A DNA stretch of 64,000 nucleotides from an uncultured Bacteroidota bacterium (GTDB taxonomy: Bacteria > Bacteroidota > Bacteroidia > B-17B0 > Aurantibacillaceae), in NCBI GenBank assembly GCA_937873155.1, contig CALMVZ010000011.1, forward strand, positions 248,001 to 312,000. The letters run 5' to 3'. Position numbers and translations under genes: made by a program. Positions 24,359-33,492 of this stretch are shown one piece after another; within the stretch, counting starts at the first letter, position 1; each line of letters opens with the position of its first letter. The notes below the pieces were generated by a model. That model was not told the origin of the DNA. It saw only the letters and a program-made list of their open reading frames with translations, and did not search any database.

Positions 24359-24632
24359 TCTCAAATGCGGAGGATGCGCTGCAACTATCAAAAAAAACTT
24401 ACTCCTTATTAAGGGTGTTGAATCCCTGGAGGTGATCCCGGAAAATGAAGAGGTAAAGATCAACCATAATGATGCTCTTTCTTTAAAACTTGCCAAAGAC
24501 GAATTGGACCGACTTGGTTATCCTGAACAAGGAACAACTGAAGGCTTAGAAAAATTAAGTAAGAATGTGAAATCGTATCTAAGCTGTGCCATCGGAAAAC
24601 TCACAAAGCCCGAGGATGACAAAGATCAGTAA
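24333..24632 (+). CDS. HMA-domain copper chaperone-like protein
   Basis: 99 aa. HMA fold with the metal-binding CGGC at about residues 12-15 (LKCGGCAATIKKNLL), followed by GVESLEV and DELDRLGYPEQG, the usual last strand. A 30-residue C-terminal extension (LEKLSKNVKSYLSCAIGKLTKPEDDKDQ, split here by nothing recognisable) is not part of the fold. The canonical Met before the first Cys is replaced by Lys in LKCGGC. Overlaps ccoI by 26 bases, so it is co-translated with the pump and probably passes copper to it. Confidence 0.85.
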   Translation: METIVKVDNLKCGGCAATIKKNLLLIKGVESLEVIPENEEVKINHNDALSLKLAKDELDRLGYPEQGTTEGLEKLSKNVKSYLSCAIGKLTKPEDDKDQ

Positions 24633-24682
24633 TTCGGTTGACGACGCTCAGTAATTCAATAGCCTCACTCCCGGTAAATTTG
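24617..24682 (+). promoter_or_regulatory. Tandem Crp/Fnr-type sites for the cbb3 oxidase operon
   Basis: TGAC-AAAG-ATCA (24617-24628, inside the end of the HMA gene) and TGAC-GACG-CTCA (24639-24650) are 22 bp apart. The -7 element TAAATTTG (24675-24682) is perfect, its G 37.5 bp from the second centre. A second promoter thus serves ccoS and the oxidase genes separately from ccoI. Confidence 0.82.
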
Positions 24683-24692
24683 TCCTGTATTT

Positions 24693-24878
24693 ATGTCCGC
24701 CATTTTTATACTCATAGCCGCAAGTTTAATAGTTGCCTTAGGTTTTCTTGCCGCTTTCATTTGGTCAGTCAAGAGCGGACAATATGATGATGATTATACG
24801 CCATCTGTCCGCATGTTATTTGACGATAATTTAAAAAATAATACTCCTGATAAAAACAACACTAAAAAACAAGATTAG
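24693..24878 (+). CDS. ccoS: cbb3 oxidase maturation protein CcoS
   Basis: 61 aa. One N-terminal membrane helix (SAIFILIAASLIVALGFLAAFIW) followed by SVKSGQYDDDYTPSVRMLFDD, the conserved (W)xxKxGQ(Y/F)DD pattern of CcoS. In other bacteria CcoS is needed for insertion of haem and copper into CcoN. It sits one base before ccoNO and about 6 bases after the predicted transcription start. Confidence 0.93.
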   Translation: MSAIFILIAASLIVALGFLAAFIWSVKSGQYDDDYTPSVRMLFDDNLKNNTPDKNNTKKQD

Positions 24879-24879
24879 T

Positions 24880-26997
24880 ATGGAACTCGAAAAATTCAAT
24901 TATGACAACAAAACAGTAAAATGGTTTGCTTATGCAACACTTTTCTGGGGTATTGTCGGTATGCTGGCGGGCTTGCTTGCAGCGCTTCAGTTGGTATTCC
25001 CTGTACTTAATATGGACCTTCCTTATACAACCTTCGGTCGTGTCAGACCGGTGCATACCAATGCAGTGATCTTCGCTTTTGTCGGTAACGGGATTTTTAT
25101 GGGCGTATATTATTCTTTACAACGCTTGTTAAAAGCGAGAATGTTTAGTGACTTTTTAAGTAAGCTACATTTCTGGGGATGGCAGTTAATAATTGTAGGA
25201 GCTGCTATCACCTTATTTCTTGGCTACACAACCGGCAAAGAATATGCAGAATTAGAATGGCCTTTAGATATTTTGATCACCCTTGTCTGGGTAGTATTCG
25301 GTTGGAACATGTTCGGAACAATTTTACGTCGGCGCGAAAGACATTTGTATGTGGCCATTTGGTTCTACATCGCCACTTTTATTACCGTTGCGATGCTTCA
25401 CGTTGTAAATTCTATAGAAATTCCGGTTTCATTCTGGAAATCTTATTCTTGGTATGCAGGCGTACAAGACGCATTAGTACAATGGTGGTACGGTCATAAC
25501 GCGGTTGCCTTTTTCTTAACTACGCCTTATTTAGGGTTGATGTATTATTTCATTCCGAAAGCGGCGAACCGCCCGGTTTATTCCTATCGTCTTTCCATCA
25601 TTCACTTCTGGGCTCTTATATTTATTTACATCTGGGCTGGTCCGCACCACTTATTGTACACTGCTGTTCCTGATTGGGCACAATCACTTGGTGTTGTGTT
25701 CTCGGTTATGCTGATCGCACCATCATGGGGCGGGATGATCAATGGATTGCTTACACTTCGCGGCGCATGGGATAAAGTTCGTGAAGATGTTGTTCTTAAA
25801 TTTTTAGTTGTCGCGATCACAGCTTACGGTATGGCAACATTCGAAGGCCCGATGCTTTCATTGAAAAGTGTGAATGCAATTAGTCACTTTACAGATTGGA
25901 CCATCGCGCACGTTCACGTTGGTGCTCTTGGATGGAACGGATTCTTAACCTTCGGTATCATTTACTGGTTGATCCCAAGAATGTTCCAGACAAAATTATA
26001 TTCTACACGATTAGCCAATATGCATTTCTGGATCGGTACACTTGGCATCATCATTTACGCTGTTCCAATGTATTGGGCCGGCGTCATGCAAAGTTTAATG
26101 TGGAAAGAATTTACTCCTGAAGGACAATTGAAATGGCAATTCATGGATACTGTTACTAAGATGGCTCCGTTTTACGCGGCGCGCGCAATCGGCGGAACAT
26201 TATTCCTAATTGGCGCACTGATGATGGTTTACAATATTATTAAAACTGTAAAGCAAGGGTCTTTCCTCGCAGAAGAAACCGCAGAAGCTCCTGCGCTTGC
26301 TAAAGAATATCACCAGCATAGTAAAGATCACTGGCACCGTTGGATCGAGCGCAGGCCTGTTCAATTAATGATAGTGAGTTTTATTGTTGTTGCCATTGGA
26401 GGTATAATAGAATTCGTGCCGACATTTTTGGTTCAGTCTAACATCCCGACAATTTCATCAGTGAAACCCTATACGCCACTCGAATTAAATGGCAGAGATA
26501 TTTATGTCCGCGAAGGCTGTTACTTATGCCATTCACAAATGGTTCGTCCCTTCAGAAGCGAAACCTCCCGTTATGGCGAATATTCAAAAGCAGGAGAATT
26601 TGTTTACGATCATCCATTCCAATGGGGAAGCAAAAGAACGGGGCCTGACCTTGCGCGTCTTGGCGGAAAATATCCTGACAGCTGGCATTACAATCACATG
26701 CTTGATCCAACATCTATGTCGCCAAATTCTATTATGCCGCCTTATCCCTGGTTGTTTGATGATAAAGTGAAGGTTTCTGAGATCGTTGGAAAGATAAAAG
26801 CAATGAAACGGTTAGGGGTTCCTTATCCCGACGGTTACGAAAATATTGCCGCGAAGGAAATGGAAAAACAAGCGAATGAGATCGCTGCTAACTTAAAGAA
26901 AGATGGCATTCAAACAATGCCGGACAAAGAGATCGTAGCATTGATCGCTTACTTACAAAGAATGGGAACTGATATTAAGGCAACCGCTAAAAACTAA
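24880..26997 (+). CDS. ccoN: Fused cytochrome cbb3 oxidase subunits I and II (CcoNO)
   Basis: 705 aa. The CcoN part (about 1-480) has 12 or more membrane helices and haem/copper histidines in RPVHTNAVIFAF, YGHNAVAFFL, GPHHLLY and TDWTIAHVHVGALGWNGF. The CcoO part (about 500-705) has one membrane anchor and a c-type haem site REGCYLCHSQMVRPF, with GPDLARLGGKY and the axial Met region SPNSIMPPYPWL. Fusion of CcoN and CcoO is common in Bacteroidota. It reduces O2 at high affinity at the inner membrane, feeding on cytochrome c via CcoP. Confidence 0.97.
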   Translation: MELEKFNYDNKTVKWFAYATLFWGIVGMLAGLLAALQLVFPVLNMDLPYTTFGRVRPVHTNAVIFAFVGNGIFMGVYYSLQRLLKARMFSDFLSKLHFWGWQLIIVGAAITLFLGYTTGKEYAELEWPLDILITLVWVVFGWNMFGTILRRRERHLYVAIWFYIATFITVAMLHVVNSIEIPVSFWKSYSWYAGVQDALVQWWYGHNAVAFFLTTPYLGLMYYFIPKAANRPVYSYRLSIIHFWALIFIYIWAGPHHLLYTAVPDWAQSLGVVFSVMLIAPSWGGMINGLLTLRGAWDKVREDVVLKFLVVAITAYGMATFEGPMLSLKSVNAISHFTDWTIAHVHVGALGWNGFLTFGIIYWLIPRMFQTKLYSTRLANMHFWIGTLGIIIYAVPMYWAGVMQSLMWKEFTPEGQLKWQFMDTVTKMAPFYAARAIGGTLFLIGALMMVYNIIKTVKQGSFLAEETAEAPALAKEYHQHSKDHWHRWIERRPVQLMIVSFIVVAIGGIIEFVPTFLVQSNIPTISSVKPYTPLELNGRDIYVREGCYLCHSQMVRPFRSETSRYGEYSKAGEFVYDHPFQWGSKRTGPDLARLGGKYPDSWHYNHMLDPTSMSPNSIMPPYPWLFDDKVKVSEIVGKIKAMKRLGVPYPDGYENIAAKEMEKQANEIAANLKKDGIQTMPDKEIVALIAYLQRMGTDIKATAKN

Positions 26998-27003
26998 TAC
27001 AGA

Positions 27004-27171
27004 ATGAAATTTATAAATTATTTGGAATCAATAACCGGCGTGGGTATTTATCCATTGGCATCACTGCTGATCTTTTTTCTTTTCTTTTCCATTGTTGGAG
27101 TTTACCTGATAATCGGGCGAAAAGAATATTTTGAATACTTAAGAAATCTTCCTGTTAACAATAACGACTAA
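27004..27171 (+). CDS. ccoQ: Small cbb3 oxidase subunit CcoQ-like
   Basis: 55 aa, read directly between ccoNO and ccoP. One membrane helix (about residues 15-38, SLLIFFLFFSIVGVYLIIG) and a hydrophilic C-terminus with RKEYFEYLRNLP. Position and shape are those of CcoQ, which stabilises the oxidase complex; sequence identity among CcoQ proteins is low, so the symbol rests mainly on position. The gaps to its neighbours are 6 and 4 bases. Confidence 0.85.
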   Translation: MKFINYLESITGVGIYPLASLLIFFLFFSIVGVYLIIGRKEYFEYLRNLPVNNND

Positions 27172-27175
27172 AATC

Positions 27176-28342
27176 ATGAAAGCAAATACATTTATCTATC
27201 GGATCGCTGTGTTAAGCTGTATTGTACTGCCTTTTTCCGGAATTGCAGCGAGTGGAACTGTTACCGAAACATCCACTGTTTTTTCAAATTCGCTTTTTAA
27301 TATTTTGCTGGCTACAATCATTTTACTGCTAATCGTAAATGTTGTATTATCTCAGGCCCTGAAAAATATTGCCCAAAGCGATTATATTGTTAACAAATTA
27401 AAAGAGAACAAAGAAAAAATTAATACTATAAAACCTTTAAGTATTCTGCTTCTTTGCTTGTTCCTGACAAATAATGCCGACGCACAAATTTTAGCAAAAA
27501 GAGATTGGGAGATCGGCGGGCTGGGTTTATGGACCTTTTATTCACTGGCTGGTATTATTTTGCTCGAACTTATTGTTATGATCGTTTTGCTTCGATTAAT
27601 AAAAATCGCATTGGGTAACGATGTTGAAACAAAACCGTTGCTTGTTGCAAAAGAAAATATACTCCTTCAGAAACTAACAGGTGCTGTTGCAATAGAAAAT
27701 GAAGGTGACATCATGCTTGATCACGATTATGATGGCATCCGCGAATTAGATAATGATCTTCCGCCATGGTGGAAATACGGCTTCTACCTCACGATCATGG
27801 TTGCTGTTGTTTATTTGATCCATTATCACGTAGCGCATACCGGCGCTCTTCAGTTAACTGAATACAACACTGAAGTTGAAAAAGGGAAACAGGAAGTAGC
27901 TGAGTTCATGAAGAACGCTGCAAATAACGTAGACGAAAGCAGTGTAAAGATGTTGGAGGGCACTGACATTGAAAACGGAAAACAATTATTCATTTCAACT
28001 TGCGCGGCTTGTCATGGCAAATTTGGTGAAGGCGGAGTTGGCCCGAATCTTACGGATGCTTATTGGGTACACGGCGGATCGATCCGGGATATTTTCAAAA
28101 CAATTAAATATGGCTGGCCTGATAAAGGCATGAAATCTTGGAAGGAAGATCTTTCTCCGGTGCAGATTGCTCAGATCTCCAGTTTTGTTAAAACGATCAT
28201 CGGAACAAATCCTCCGAATGGTAAAGCGCCTCAGGGAGATCTTTATAAGGAAGAGATTACTGTTTCTGATACGTTACAAGTTGATTCAATGAAAACAAAC
28301 ATTAAAGCAGATACGATCAAAGTAACTGCAAGTTCTAAATGA
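27176..28342 (+). CDS. ccoP: cbb3 oxidase cytochrome c subunit CcoP, single haem
   Basis: 388 aa. N-terminal hydrophobic segments (about 8-28, 40-60, 85-102, 118-142), then a CcoP-type region LDHDYDGIRELDNDLPPWWKYGFYLT with another membrane helix (about 203-222). One cytochrome c domain follows with CAACH at about 278-282, GVGPNLTDAYWVHGG and the axial Met in GMKSW. Proteobacterial CcoP has two haem c sites; only one is visible here. The extra N-terminal membrane part is longer than usual. It overlaps ccoG by 4 bases. Confidence 0.93.
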   Translation: MKANTFIYRIAVLSCIVLPFSGIAASGTVTETSTVFSNSLFNILLATIILLLIVNVVLSQALKNIAQSDYIVNKLKENKEKINTIKPLSILLLCLFLTNNADAQILAKRDWEIGGLGLWTFYSLAGIILLELIVMIVLLRLIKIALGNDVETKPLLVAKENILLQKLTGAVAIENEGDIMLDHDYDGIRELDNDLPPWWKYGFYLTIMVAVVYLIHYHVAHTGALQLTEYNTEVEKGKQEVAEFMKNAANNVDESSVKMLEGTDIENGKQLFISTCAACHGKFGEGGVGPNLTDAYWVHGGSIRDIFKTIKYGWPDKGMKSWKEDLSPVQIAQISSFVKTIIGTNPPNGKAPQGDLYKEEITVSDTLQVDSMKTNIKADTIKVTASSK

Positions 28343-29745
28343 TAGATTCCGCCGATATACAAAAAGATCCCATTGAAAGCTTCAGAGATACTATATCCAC
28401 AGTGAATAAAGAAGGGAAACGGGTATGGCTTTATCCTACAAAACCAAAAGGGAGGTTGTATAATCTAAGGTCTTACTTAAGTATTCTTTATTTAGTCCTT
28501 TTTTTTGGGGTTCCATTTATAAAAGTTGATGGCGAGCCCTTATTCCTTATAAATATTGTTGAGCGTAAATTCATTTTATTCGGAAGCATTTTCTGGCCGC
28601 AGGATTTTTTCATTTTTGGATTAGGGATGCTCATATTTATTGTGTTCATTGCCTTGTTCACCGTTGTATTCGGTCGCGTGTTCTGCGGATGGGCTTGTCC
28701 ACAAACTGTTTTCATGGAAATGATCTTCCGGAGAATAGAATATTGGATCGAGGGCGACGCCAATTATCAAAAAGCATTAGATAAGTCGCCATGGACTTCT
28801 GAAAAAATCTCCAAGCGCATCTTAAAATTTATTTTGTTCTTTTTACTATCTGTTCTGATCGCAAATACATTTCTTGCTTATATAATAGGTACCGATGCCT
28901 TGTTTAAGCTCACAAGCGAACCGATCAGTTATCACAAAGGCGGTTTTATAGGTATGCTTTTGTTTTCAGGCGTTTTCTTTTTTATTTATTCATGGTTCCG
29001 CGAACAGGTTTGCATTATAGTTTGTCCTTACGGCCGTATGCAAGGTGTTTTACTTGACAAAAACTCTATTGTTGTTGCTTATGATTATGAAAGAGGAGAA
29101 CCAAGATCAAAATTCAAAAAAAACGAGATAAATCTTAAAGGTGATTGCATCGACTGTAACTTGTGTGTTAAAGTTTGTCCAACAGGAATTGATATCCGTA
29201 ACGGAACTCAACTGGAATGTACAAATTGTACCGCTTGTATTGACGCGTGTGATAACATCATGGAAAGCATTAAACGTCCGAAAGGATTGATCCGGTTCGA
29301 TTCTGAGAACGGAATAAAGGAAAAAATAAAATCAAAGTTCACCCTTAGAATGAAAGCTTACACAACTGTTCTTATCCTTCTTATTGGCGTTGAAGCCACC
29401 CTACTTGCTACACGTTCTGATTATGATGCAACTATCTTACGAGCTAAAGGATTGCTTTATCAGGAACAACCTAATGATCAGATCAGTAATTTATTTACCA
29501 TAAAACTCGTTAACAAAACACGTGACAGCATGCCGGTTACTCTTAAAGTTGAGAACTTGAACGGCGATATAAAGGTCATCGGAAAAGATATAATTGTAAA
29601 AAAAGAAGGCATGACTGAAGGCACCTTCTTTATTTTTCTAAATAAAAAAGATCTGCTCAAAAGGAAAACAATATTAAAAATAGGTGTTTATAGCAATGAT
29701 AAAAAAATTAAAATAGTCACGACCAATTTTCTTGGTCCTTCATAA
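28339..29745 (+). CDS. ccoG: cbb3 oxidase accessory iron-sulfur protein CcoG
   Basis: 468 aa. Membrane helices include one ending in FGRVFCGWACPQTVFMEMIFR and EQVCIIVCPYGRMQG, both CcoG hallmarks. Two 4Fe-4S motifs follow (CIDCNLCVKVCP and CTNCTACIDACD, about 272-310), then another helix and a periplasmic Ig-like C-terminus with KLVNKTRDSMPV. CcoG is a cupric reductase that helps copper delivery to CcoN. Overlaps ccoP by 4 bases. Confidence 0.95.
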   Translation: MIDSADIQKDPIESFRDTISTVNKEGKRVWLYPTKPKGRLYNLRSYLSILYLVLFFGVPFIKVDGEPLFLINIVERKFILFGSIFWPQDFFIFGLGMLIFIVFIALFTVVFGRVFCGWACPQTVFMEMIFRRIEYWIEGDANYQKALDKSPWTSEKISKRILKFILFFLLSVLIANTFLAYIIGTDALFKLTSEPISYHKGGFIGMLLFSGVFFFIYSWFREQVCIIVCPYGRMQGVLLDKNSIVVAYDYERGEPRSKFKKNEINLKGDCIDCNLCVKVCPTGIDIRNGTQLECTNCTACIDACDNIMESIKRPKGLIRFDSENGIKEKIKSKFTLRMKAYTTVLILLIGVEATLLATRSDYDATILRAKGLLYQEQPNDQISNLFTIKLVNKTRDSMPVTLKVENLNGDIKVIGKDIIVKKEGMTEGTFFIFLNKKDLLKRKTILKIGVYSNDKKIKIVTTNFLGPS

Positions 29746-29757
29746 AACAAAACTATC

Positions 29758-30192
29758 ATGAGTTGGTCATACAGAATAACAACATTGTACCTGGGCTTTG
29801 TCGCCTTAATAGTTACTCTTGTAACAATTTCAAGCAGGCAAAAAATAGATCTGGAATCCAAAGATTATTATCAACAGGAATTAAAATACCAGGATAAATT
29901 GCAGGCAATTTACAATGCCTCCGGGTTAAACTGGAAAATGGAACATTCCATTGATAATAAAAACGTAACTATCTCCATTCCTTCTGATCAGATAACTGCA
30001 TTATCGGGAGAGATCTACTTTTTTTGCCCTGCTAATTCTGATAATGATCTTAAGATTAAAATGAACTTTGATAAAACAGGGAAGCAGGTCATTTCAAAAA
30101 CAAAACTAAAACCCGGTGCTTACAAATTAAAATTAAGCTGGTCGACTAATGGGAAAGATTATTTTGCAGAAAAAGTAATTAAAATTAAGTGA
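29758..30192 (+). CDS. ccoH: FixH/CcoH-family protein
   Basis: 144 aa. A single N-terminal membrane helix (about 9-24, TLYLGFVALIVTLVTI) is followed by KDYYQQELKYQDKLQAI, the conserved YYQ..(I/L)xY motif of FixH, and a beta-rich periplasmic domain ending PGAYKLKLSWSTNGKDYFAEKVIKIK. FixH/CcoH is an assembly factor of cbb3 oxidase. The A of its TGA stop is the A of the next ATG. Confidence 0.92.
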   Translation: MSWSYRITTLYLGFVALIVTLVTISSRQKIDLESKDYYQQELKYQDKLQAIYNASGLNWKMEHSIDNKNVTISIPSDQITALSGEIYFFCPANSDNDLKIKMNFDKTGKQVISKTKLKPGAYKLKLSWSTNGKDYFAEKVIKIK

Positions 30193-30917
30193 TGGAATCC
30201 GTAATTGCAGCCATATCATTAGGTTTATTAGGCAGCTTTCATTGTGTAGGTATGTGCGGCCCGCTTGCGTTGGCATTACCTATTCATCATAAAAGTACTT
30301 CTTTCAAAATAATTTCTGTGTTAGCATATAATATTGGCAGGGCTCTGACCTACTTTCTTCTAGGGGTGTTTTTTGGTTTAATTGGTCAGGGCTTTGCCAT
30401 TTTTGGTTTACAACAAATCTTATCCATTACACTTGGCTCATTGATCTTACTATCAATTATTCTTCCCAAATTATTCCATCTTAATTTTCTTAACAATCCT
30501 GGCTGGCAATCACTGGTAAGTAAGTTAAAAATGGCAATGTCCGGTTTTATTACTAATGCCAACGCATCCTCTTTTTTAGGTATTGGCCTTTTAAACGGTT
30601 TGCTTCCTTGCGGGCTTGTGTACATGGCAATCACAGGAGCGATTGCAACCGGGAGCATTTTAAATGGTGGATTATTCATGGCTTTTTTTGGACTCGGTAC
30701 AATACCGGCAATGTTTAGTATGATGTGGTTTGGACAATTAATTAGTATCAGGTTCAGATCCGGGATCAGAAAAGCATTTCCATACATGATATCACTGATC
30801 GCAATCATGATGATATTACGAGGGCTCAATCTTGGCATTCCTTATGTAAGTCCTAAAACGGGAAGTGATAAGACCGGAGTTTCTTGTCATGAACAAAAAG
30901 AATGTTGTCATAAATGA
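30192..30917 (+). CDS. Sulfite exporter TauE/SafE-like (CcoI-associated, UreH type) membrane protein
   Basis: 241 aa from ATG 30192; a GTG one codon upstream is in frame. Six hydrophobic segments. LGLLGSFHCVGMCGPLALAL near the start and FLGIGLLNGLLPCGLVYMAI in the second half are the paired GxxHCxGMCGP/LPCGxVY motifs of the DsbD-like UreH/SafE group that accompanies cbb3 loci. The tail is cysteine/histidine-rich (CHEQKECCHK) and may bind copper. It probably imports or handles copper for oxidase assembly (inference). Overlaps the decarboxylase gene by 4 bases. Confidence 0.87.
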   Translation: MESVIAAISLGLLGSFHCVGMCGPLALALPIHHKSTSFKIISVLAYNIGRALTYFLLGVFFGLIGQGFAIFGLQQILSITLGSLILLSIILPKLFHLNFLNNPGWQSLVSKLKMAMSGFITNANASSFLGIGLLNGLLPCGLVYMAITGAIATGSILNGGLFMAFFGLGTIPAMFSMMWFGQLISIRFRSGIRKAFPYMISLIAIMMILRGLNLGIPYVSPKTGSDKTGVSCHEQKECCHK

Positions 30918-32152
30918 ACTGGCCTAAATTAGATAGTCATAAAATAAAATTAAAGGTATTTGAAGCTTTAAGTGCAAATGCGAATTACCGCTCTGAGAAT
31001 ATTTTAGGATTACCGGGAACATATCTTGACACTGAGGTATTTTACGACGACGCTCCCTTTCTCAAAGATGCTCCTTTTCTATCAGCCCTTATCGCGAATC
31101 CTAATCATATTGGCTGTCATACTTTGAAGGATGAACATGAAGAAATGTTTCAGGGCACTCAACAATTGGAAAAAGATCTGATTCGCATCTGTGCTGAAGA
31201 GATCTTCAAAGCGAAACCAAATGAATATGATGGATACGTTGCATCAGGCGGCACCGAAGCTAATCTCGAAGCGCTTTGGATCTACAGGAATTATTACAAA
31301 CAGGAACTTGATGCAAGATTGGATGAAATAGCGATCATTTATTCCGAAGACACACATTACTCCATCGCAAAAGGCGCGGATCTTTTATGCCTGGATACAA
31401 TTGCTATTACTGTTGATGGAAACAATCGGGAATTAAGTTTACCGGACCTTGAACACAAAATTGATGAATCTTATCGCAACGGAAAGAAATATTTTATCGT
31501 TGTGTTGAACATGGCAACAACCATGTTCGGCAGTGTGGATCCGATTGAAAAGGTTTGTAATTATCTTAACTTGATAAATATCAATTATAAATTACATATT
31601 GATGCCGCTTACGGTGGATTTATTTATCCTTTCACCGTACCTGAACATCAATTTCATTTCGGAAATCCAAATGTAAGTTCGATATCACTTGATGCGCATA
31701 AATTATTACAAGCTCCATACGGAACCGGGATTTTTCTGATAAGGAAGAATTTCATGAAGTATGTTCAGACTAAGAAAGCCTCTTATGTAAAAGGAACTGA
31801 TTATACTTTAGTGGGAAGTCGTTCCGGAGCAAATGCGATCTGCGTATGGATGATACTACATTCACATGGCTCTGTTGGCTGGACGGTCAAGATGCATCAG
31901 CTGATCGATAAAACCACTGTCGTATGTTGCGCTCTTGATGAATTGGATATTCAATACTATAGGAATCCATTATTAAATATCATTTCAATTAAGAGTGAGT
32001 ATATGCCACCGGAACTTGTTAAACAATTCTATTTGGTTCCGGATACTCATGACGGGGAAGCTAAATGGCACAAAATGGTGATCATGCCACATGTGAAACA
32101 AGGAGTGCTTGACAATTTCATTTCTAAATTATCCGCATTAAAACAATCATGA
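30914..32152 (+). CDS. Group II PLP-dependent amino-acid decarboxylase
   Basis: 412 aa. Fold-type I PLP enzyme of the glutamate/histidine/aromatic decarboxylase group. VASGGTEANLEALWI binds the cofactor phosphate, HIDAAYGGFIYPF carries the Asp that contacts the pyridine nitrogen, and SISLDAHKLLQAPYGTG contains the Schiff-base lysine. The substrate cannot be assigned from the sequence. It is unusual inside a cbb3 operon: it overlaps the gene before and the hemN gene after by 4 bases each. It may supply an amine or consume protons under low oxygen, but this is speculation. Confidence 0.88.
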   Translation: MNWPKLDSHKIKLKVFEALSANANYRSENILGLPGTYLDTEVFYDDAPFLKDAPFLSALIANPNHIGCHTLKDEHEEMFQGTQQLEKDLIRICAEEIFKAKPNEYDGYVASGGTEANLEALWIYRNYYKQELDARLDEIAIIYSEDTHYSIAKGADLLCLDTIAITVDGNNRELSLPDLEHKIDESYRNGKKYFIVVLNMATTMFGSVDPIEKVCNYLNLININYKLHIDAAYGGFIYPFTVPEHQFHFGNPNVSSISLDAHKLLQAPYGTGIFLIRKNFMKYVQTKKASYVKGTDYTLVGSRSGANAICVWMILHSHGSVGWTVKMHQLIDKTTVVCCALDELDIQYYRNPLLNIISIKSEYMPPELVKQFYLVPDTHDGEAKWHKMVIMPHVKQGVLDNFISKLSALKQS

Positions 32153-33492
32153 ACTTAGTTGAAAAATATAATATTCCCGTTCCAAGATATACCAGTTACC
32201 CTACAGTCCCGTCATGGAATAATACGCTGACATCTGAACAATGGAAGCAACACGTGAAAAAGGTTTTTGGAATTACTAATGCCAAAGACGGAATCAGTCT
32301 CTATATCCATTTACCTTTCTGCGAAAGTTTATGTACTTATTGCGCATGTAATACACGGATCACGGTCAATCATACAGTAGAAGAACCTTACATAAATACT
32401 ATTTTAAAAGAGTGGGAAATGTATTGTGCTGTTTTTAACGAGCCGCCAAGGATAAAAGAAATTCATTTAGGCGGAGGCACTCCGACCTTTTTTAATCCCA
32501 ACAATCTAAAAAAACTAATTGAGGGGGTCTTAAAAAAGAGCACCGTTTGTCCTGATGCTGAATTTAGTTTTGAAGCACATCCTTCCAATACTTTACCCGG
32601 ACACTTAATTGCCTTATATAATTTGGGTTTCAGGAGGATCAGTTTTGGCATTCAGGATTTTGATATAAAAGTTCAGGACGCGATCAATCGCTTTCAATCT
32701 TTTGAAGAAGTTGAAACCGTAGTTAATCAAGCAAAAAATGTTGGATATGATTCAATTAATTTTGATTTGGTATACGGATTGCCTTTTCAAACATTAGAAA
32801 GTATTACCGATACAATAAAGAAAGTCCTTAAATTGAACCCGGATCGAATAGCATTCTATAGTTATGCTCATGTTCCATGGATAAAACCGGGGCAAAGAAA
32901 ATTTACCGAGAATGATCTGCCATTGGACGAAGAAAAAAGAAAACTGTATGAAAAGGGAAAGGCGCTTTTTTTTGAAAATGACTACAAAGAAATAGGCATG
33001 GATCATTTTTCTTTAAGAACCGATTCACTTTACACAGCATCGGGATTGCATCGCAATTTTATGGGGTATACTTCCAAATATACACGCTTATTAATAGGAT
33101 TAGGCGCTTCTTCTATCAGTGATTCGTGGACGGCTTTTGCTCAAAACATTAAAACTGTTGAAGAATATAAAGAAGCTATTGAGAAAGGAAATTTACCCCT
33201 TTTCAGAGGGCATATTTTAAATGCTGAAGACCTGATCCTTAGAAAACACATCCTTAATATTATGTGCCGCTTTGAAACGGAATGGATTGAAGTTAATTTA
33301 CAATGCGAAGCATTGAATGACGGACTTGAACGGGCAAAAGAATTGGAAACAGACGGAATGATCGAAATACACCCCTCTTATCTTAAAGTAACTGAAAAAG
33401 GGAAACCTTTCTTGAGGAATATTTGTTTGTGTTTTGATAAATACTATTGGGAGAACGCCATCAATAAAAGAGCATTCAGCACTTCCATTTAA
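32149..33492 (+). CDS. hemN: Oxygen-independent coproporphyrinogen III dehydrogenase
   Basis: 447 aa. Radical-SAM motif CESLCTYC (CxxxCxxC, about residues 58-65), GGGTPTFF, EAHPSNT, GFRRISFGIQDFD and the HemN-specific YSYAHVPWIKPGQR, plus the C-terminal HemN domain (about 340-440). It decarboxylates coproporphyrinogen III without oxygen in haem synthesis. As the last gene of the cbb3 operon it would keep haem supply going when oxygen is low. It overlaps the convergent DUF983 gene by 4 bases. Confidence 0.95.
   Translation: MNLVEKYNIPVPRYTSYPTVPSWNNTLTSEQWKQHVKKVFGITNAKDGISLYIHLPFCESLCTYCACNTRITVNHTVEEPYINTILKEWEMYCAVFNEPPRIKEIHLGGGTPTFFNPNNLKKLIEGVLKKSTVCPDAEFSFEAHPSNTLPGHLIALYNLGFRRISFGIQDFDIKVQDAINRFQSFEEVETVVNQAKNVGYDSINFDLVYGLPFQTLESITDTIKKVLKLNPDRIAFYSYAHVPWIKPGQRKFTENDLPLDEEKRKLYEKGKALFFENDYKEIGMDHFSLRTDSLYTASGLHRNFMGYTSKYTRLLIGLGASSISDSWTAFAQNIKTVEEYKEAIEKGNLPLFRGHILNAEDLILRKHILNIMCRFETEWIEVNLQCEALNDGLERAKELETDGMIEIHPSYLKVTEKGKPFLRNICLCFDKYYWENAINKRAFSTSI

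Noticed and set aside
20291-30917. The two TauE/SafE-like proteins (20291 and 30192) as a duplicated gene
   Set aside because: They belong to different branches: 20291 has inverted GxGG repeats, while 30192 has HCxGMCGP and LPCGxVY motifs. They are not recent copies.
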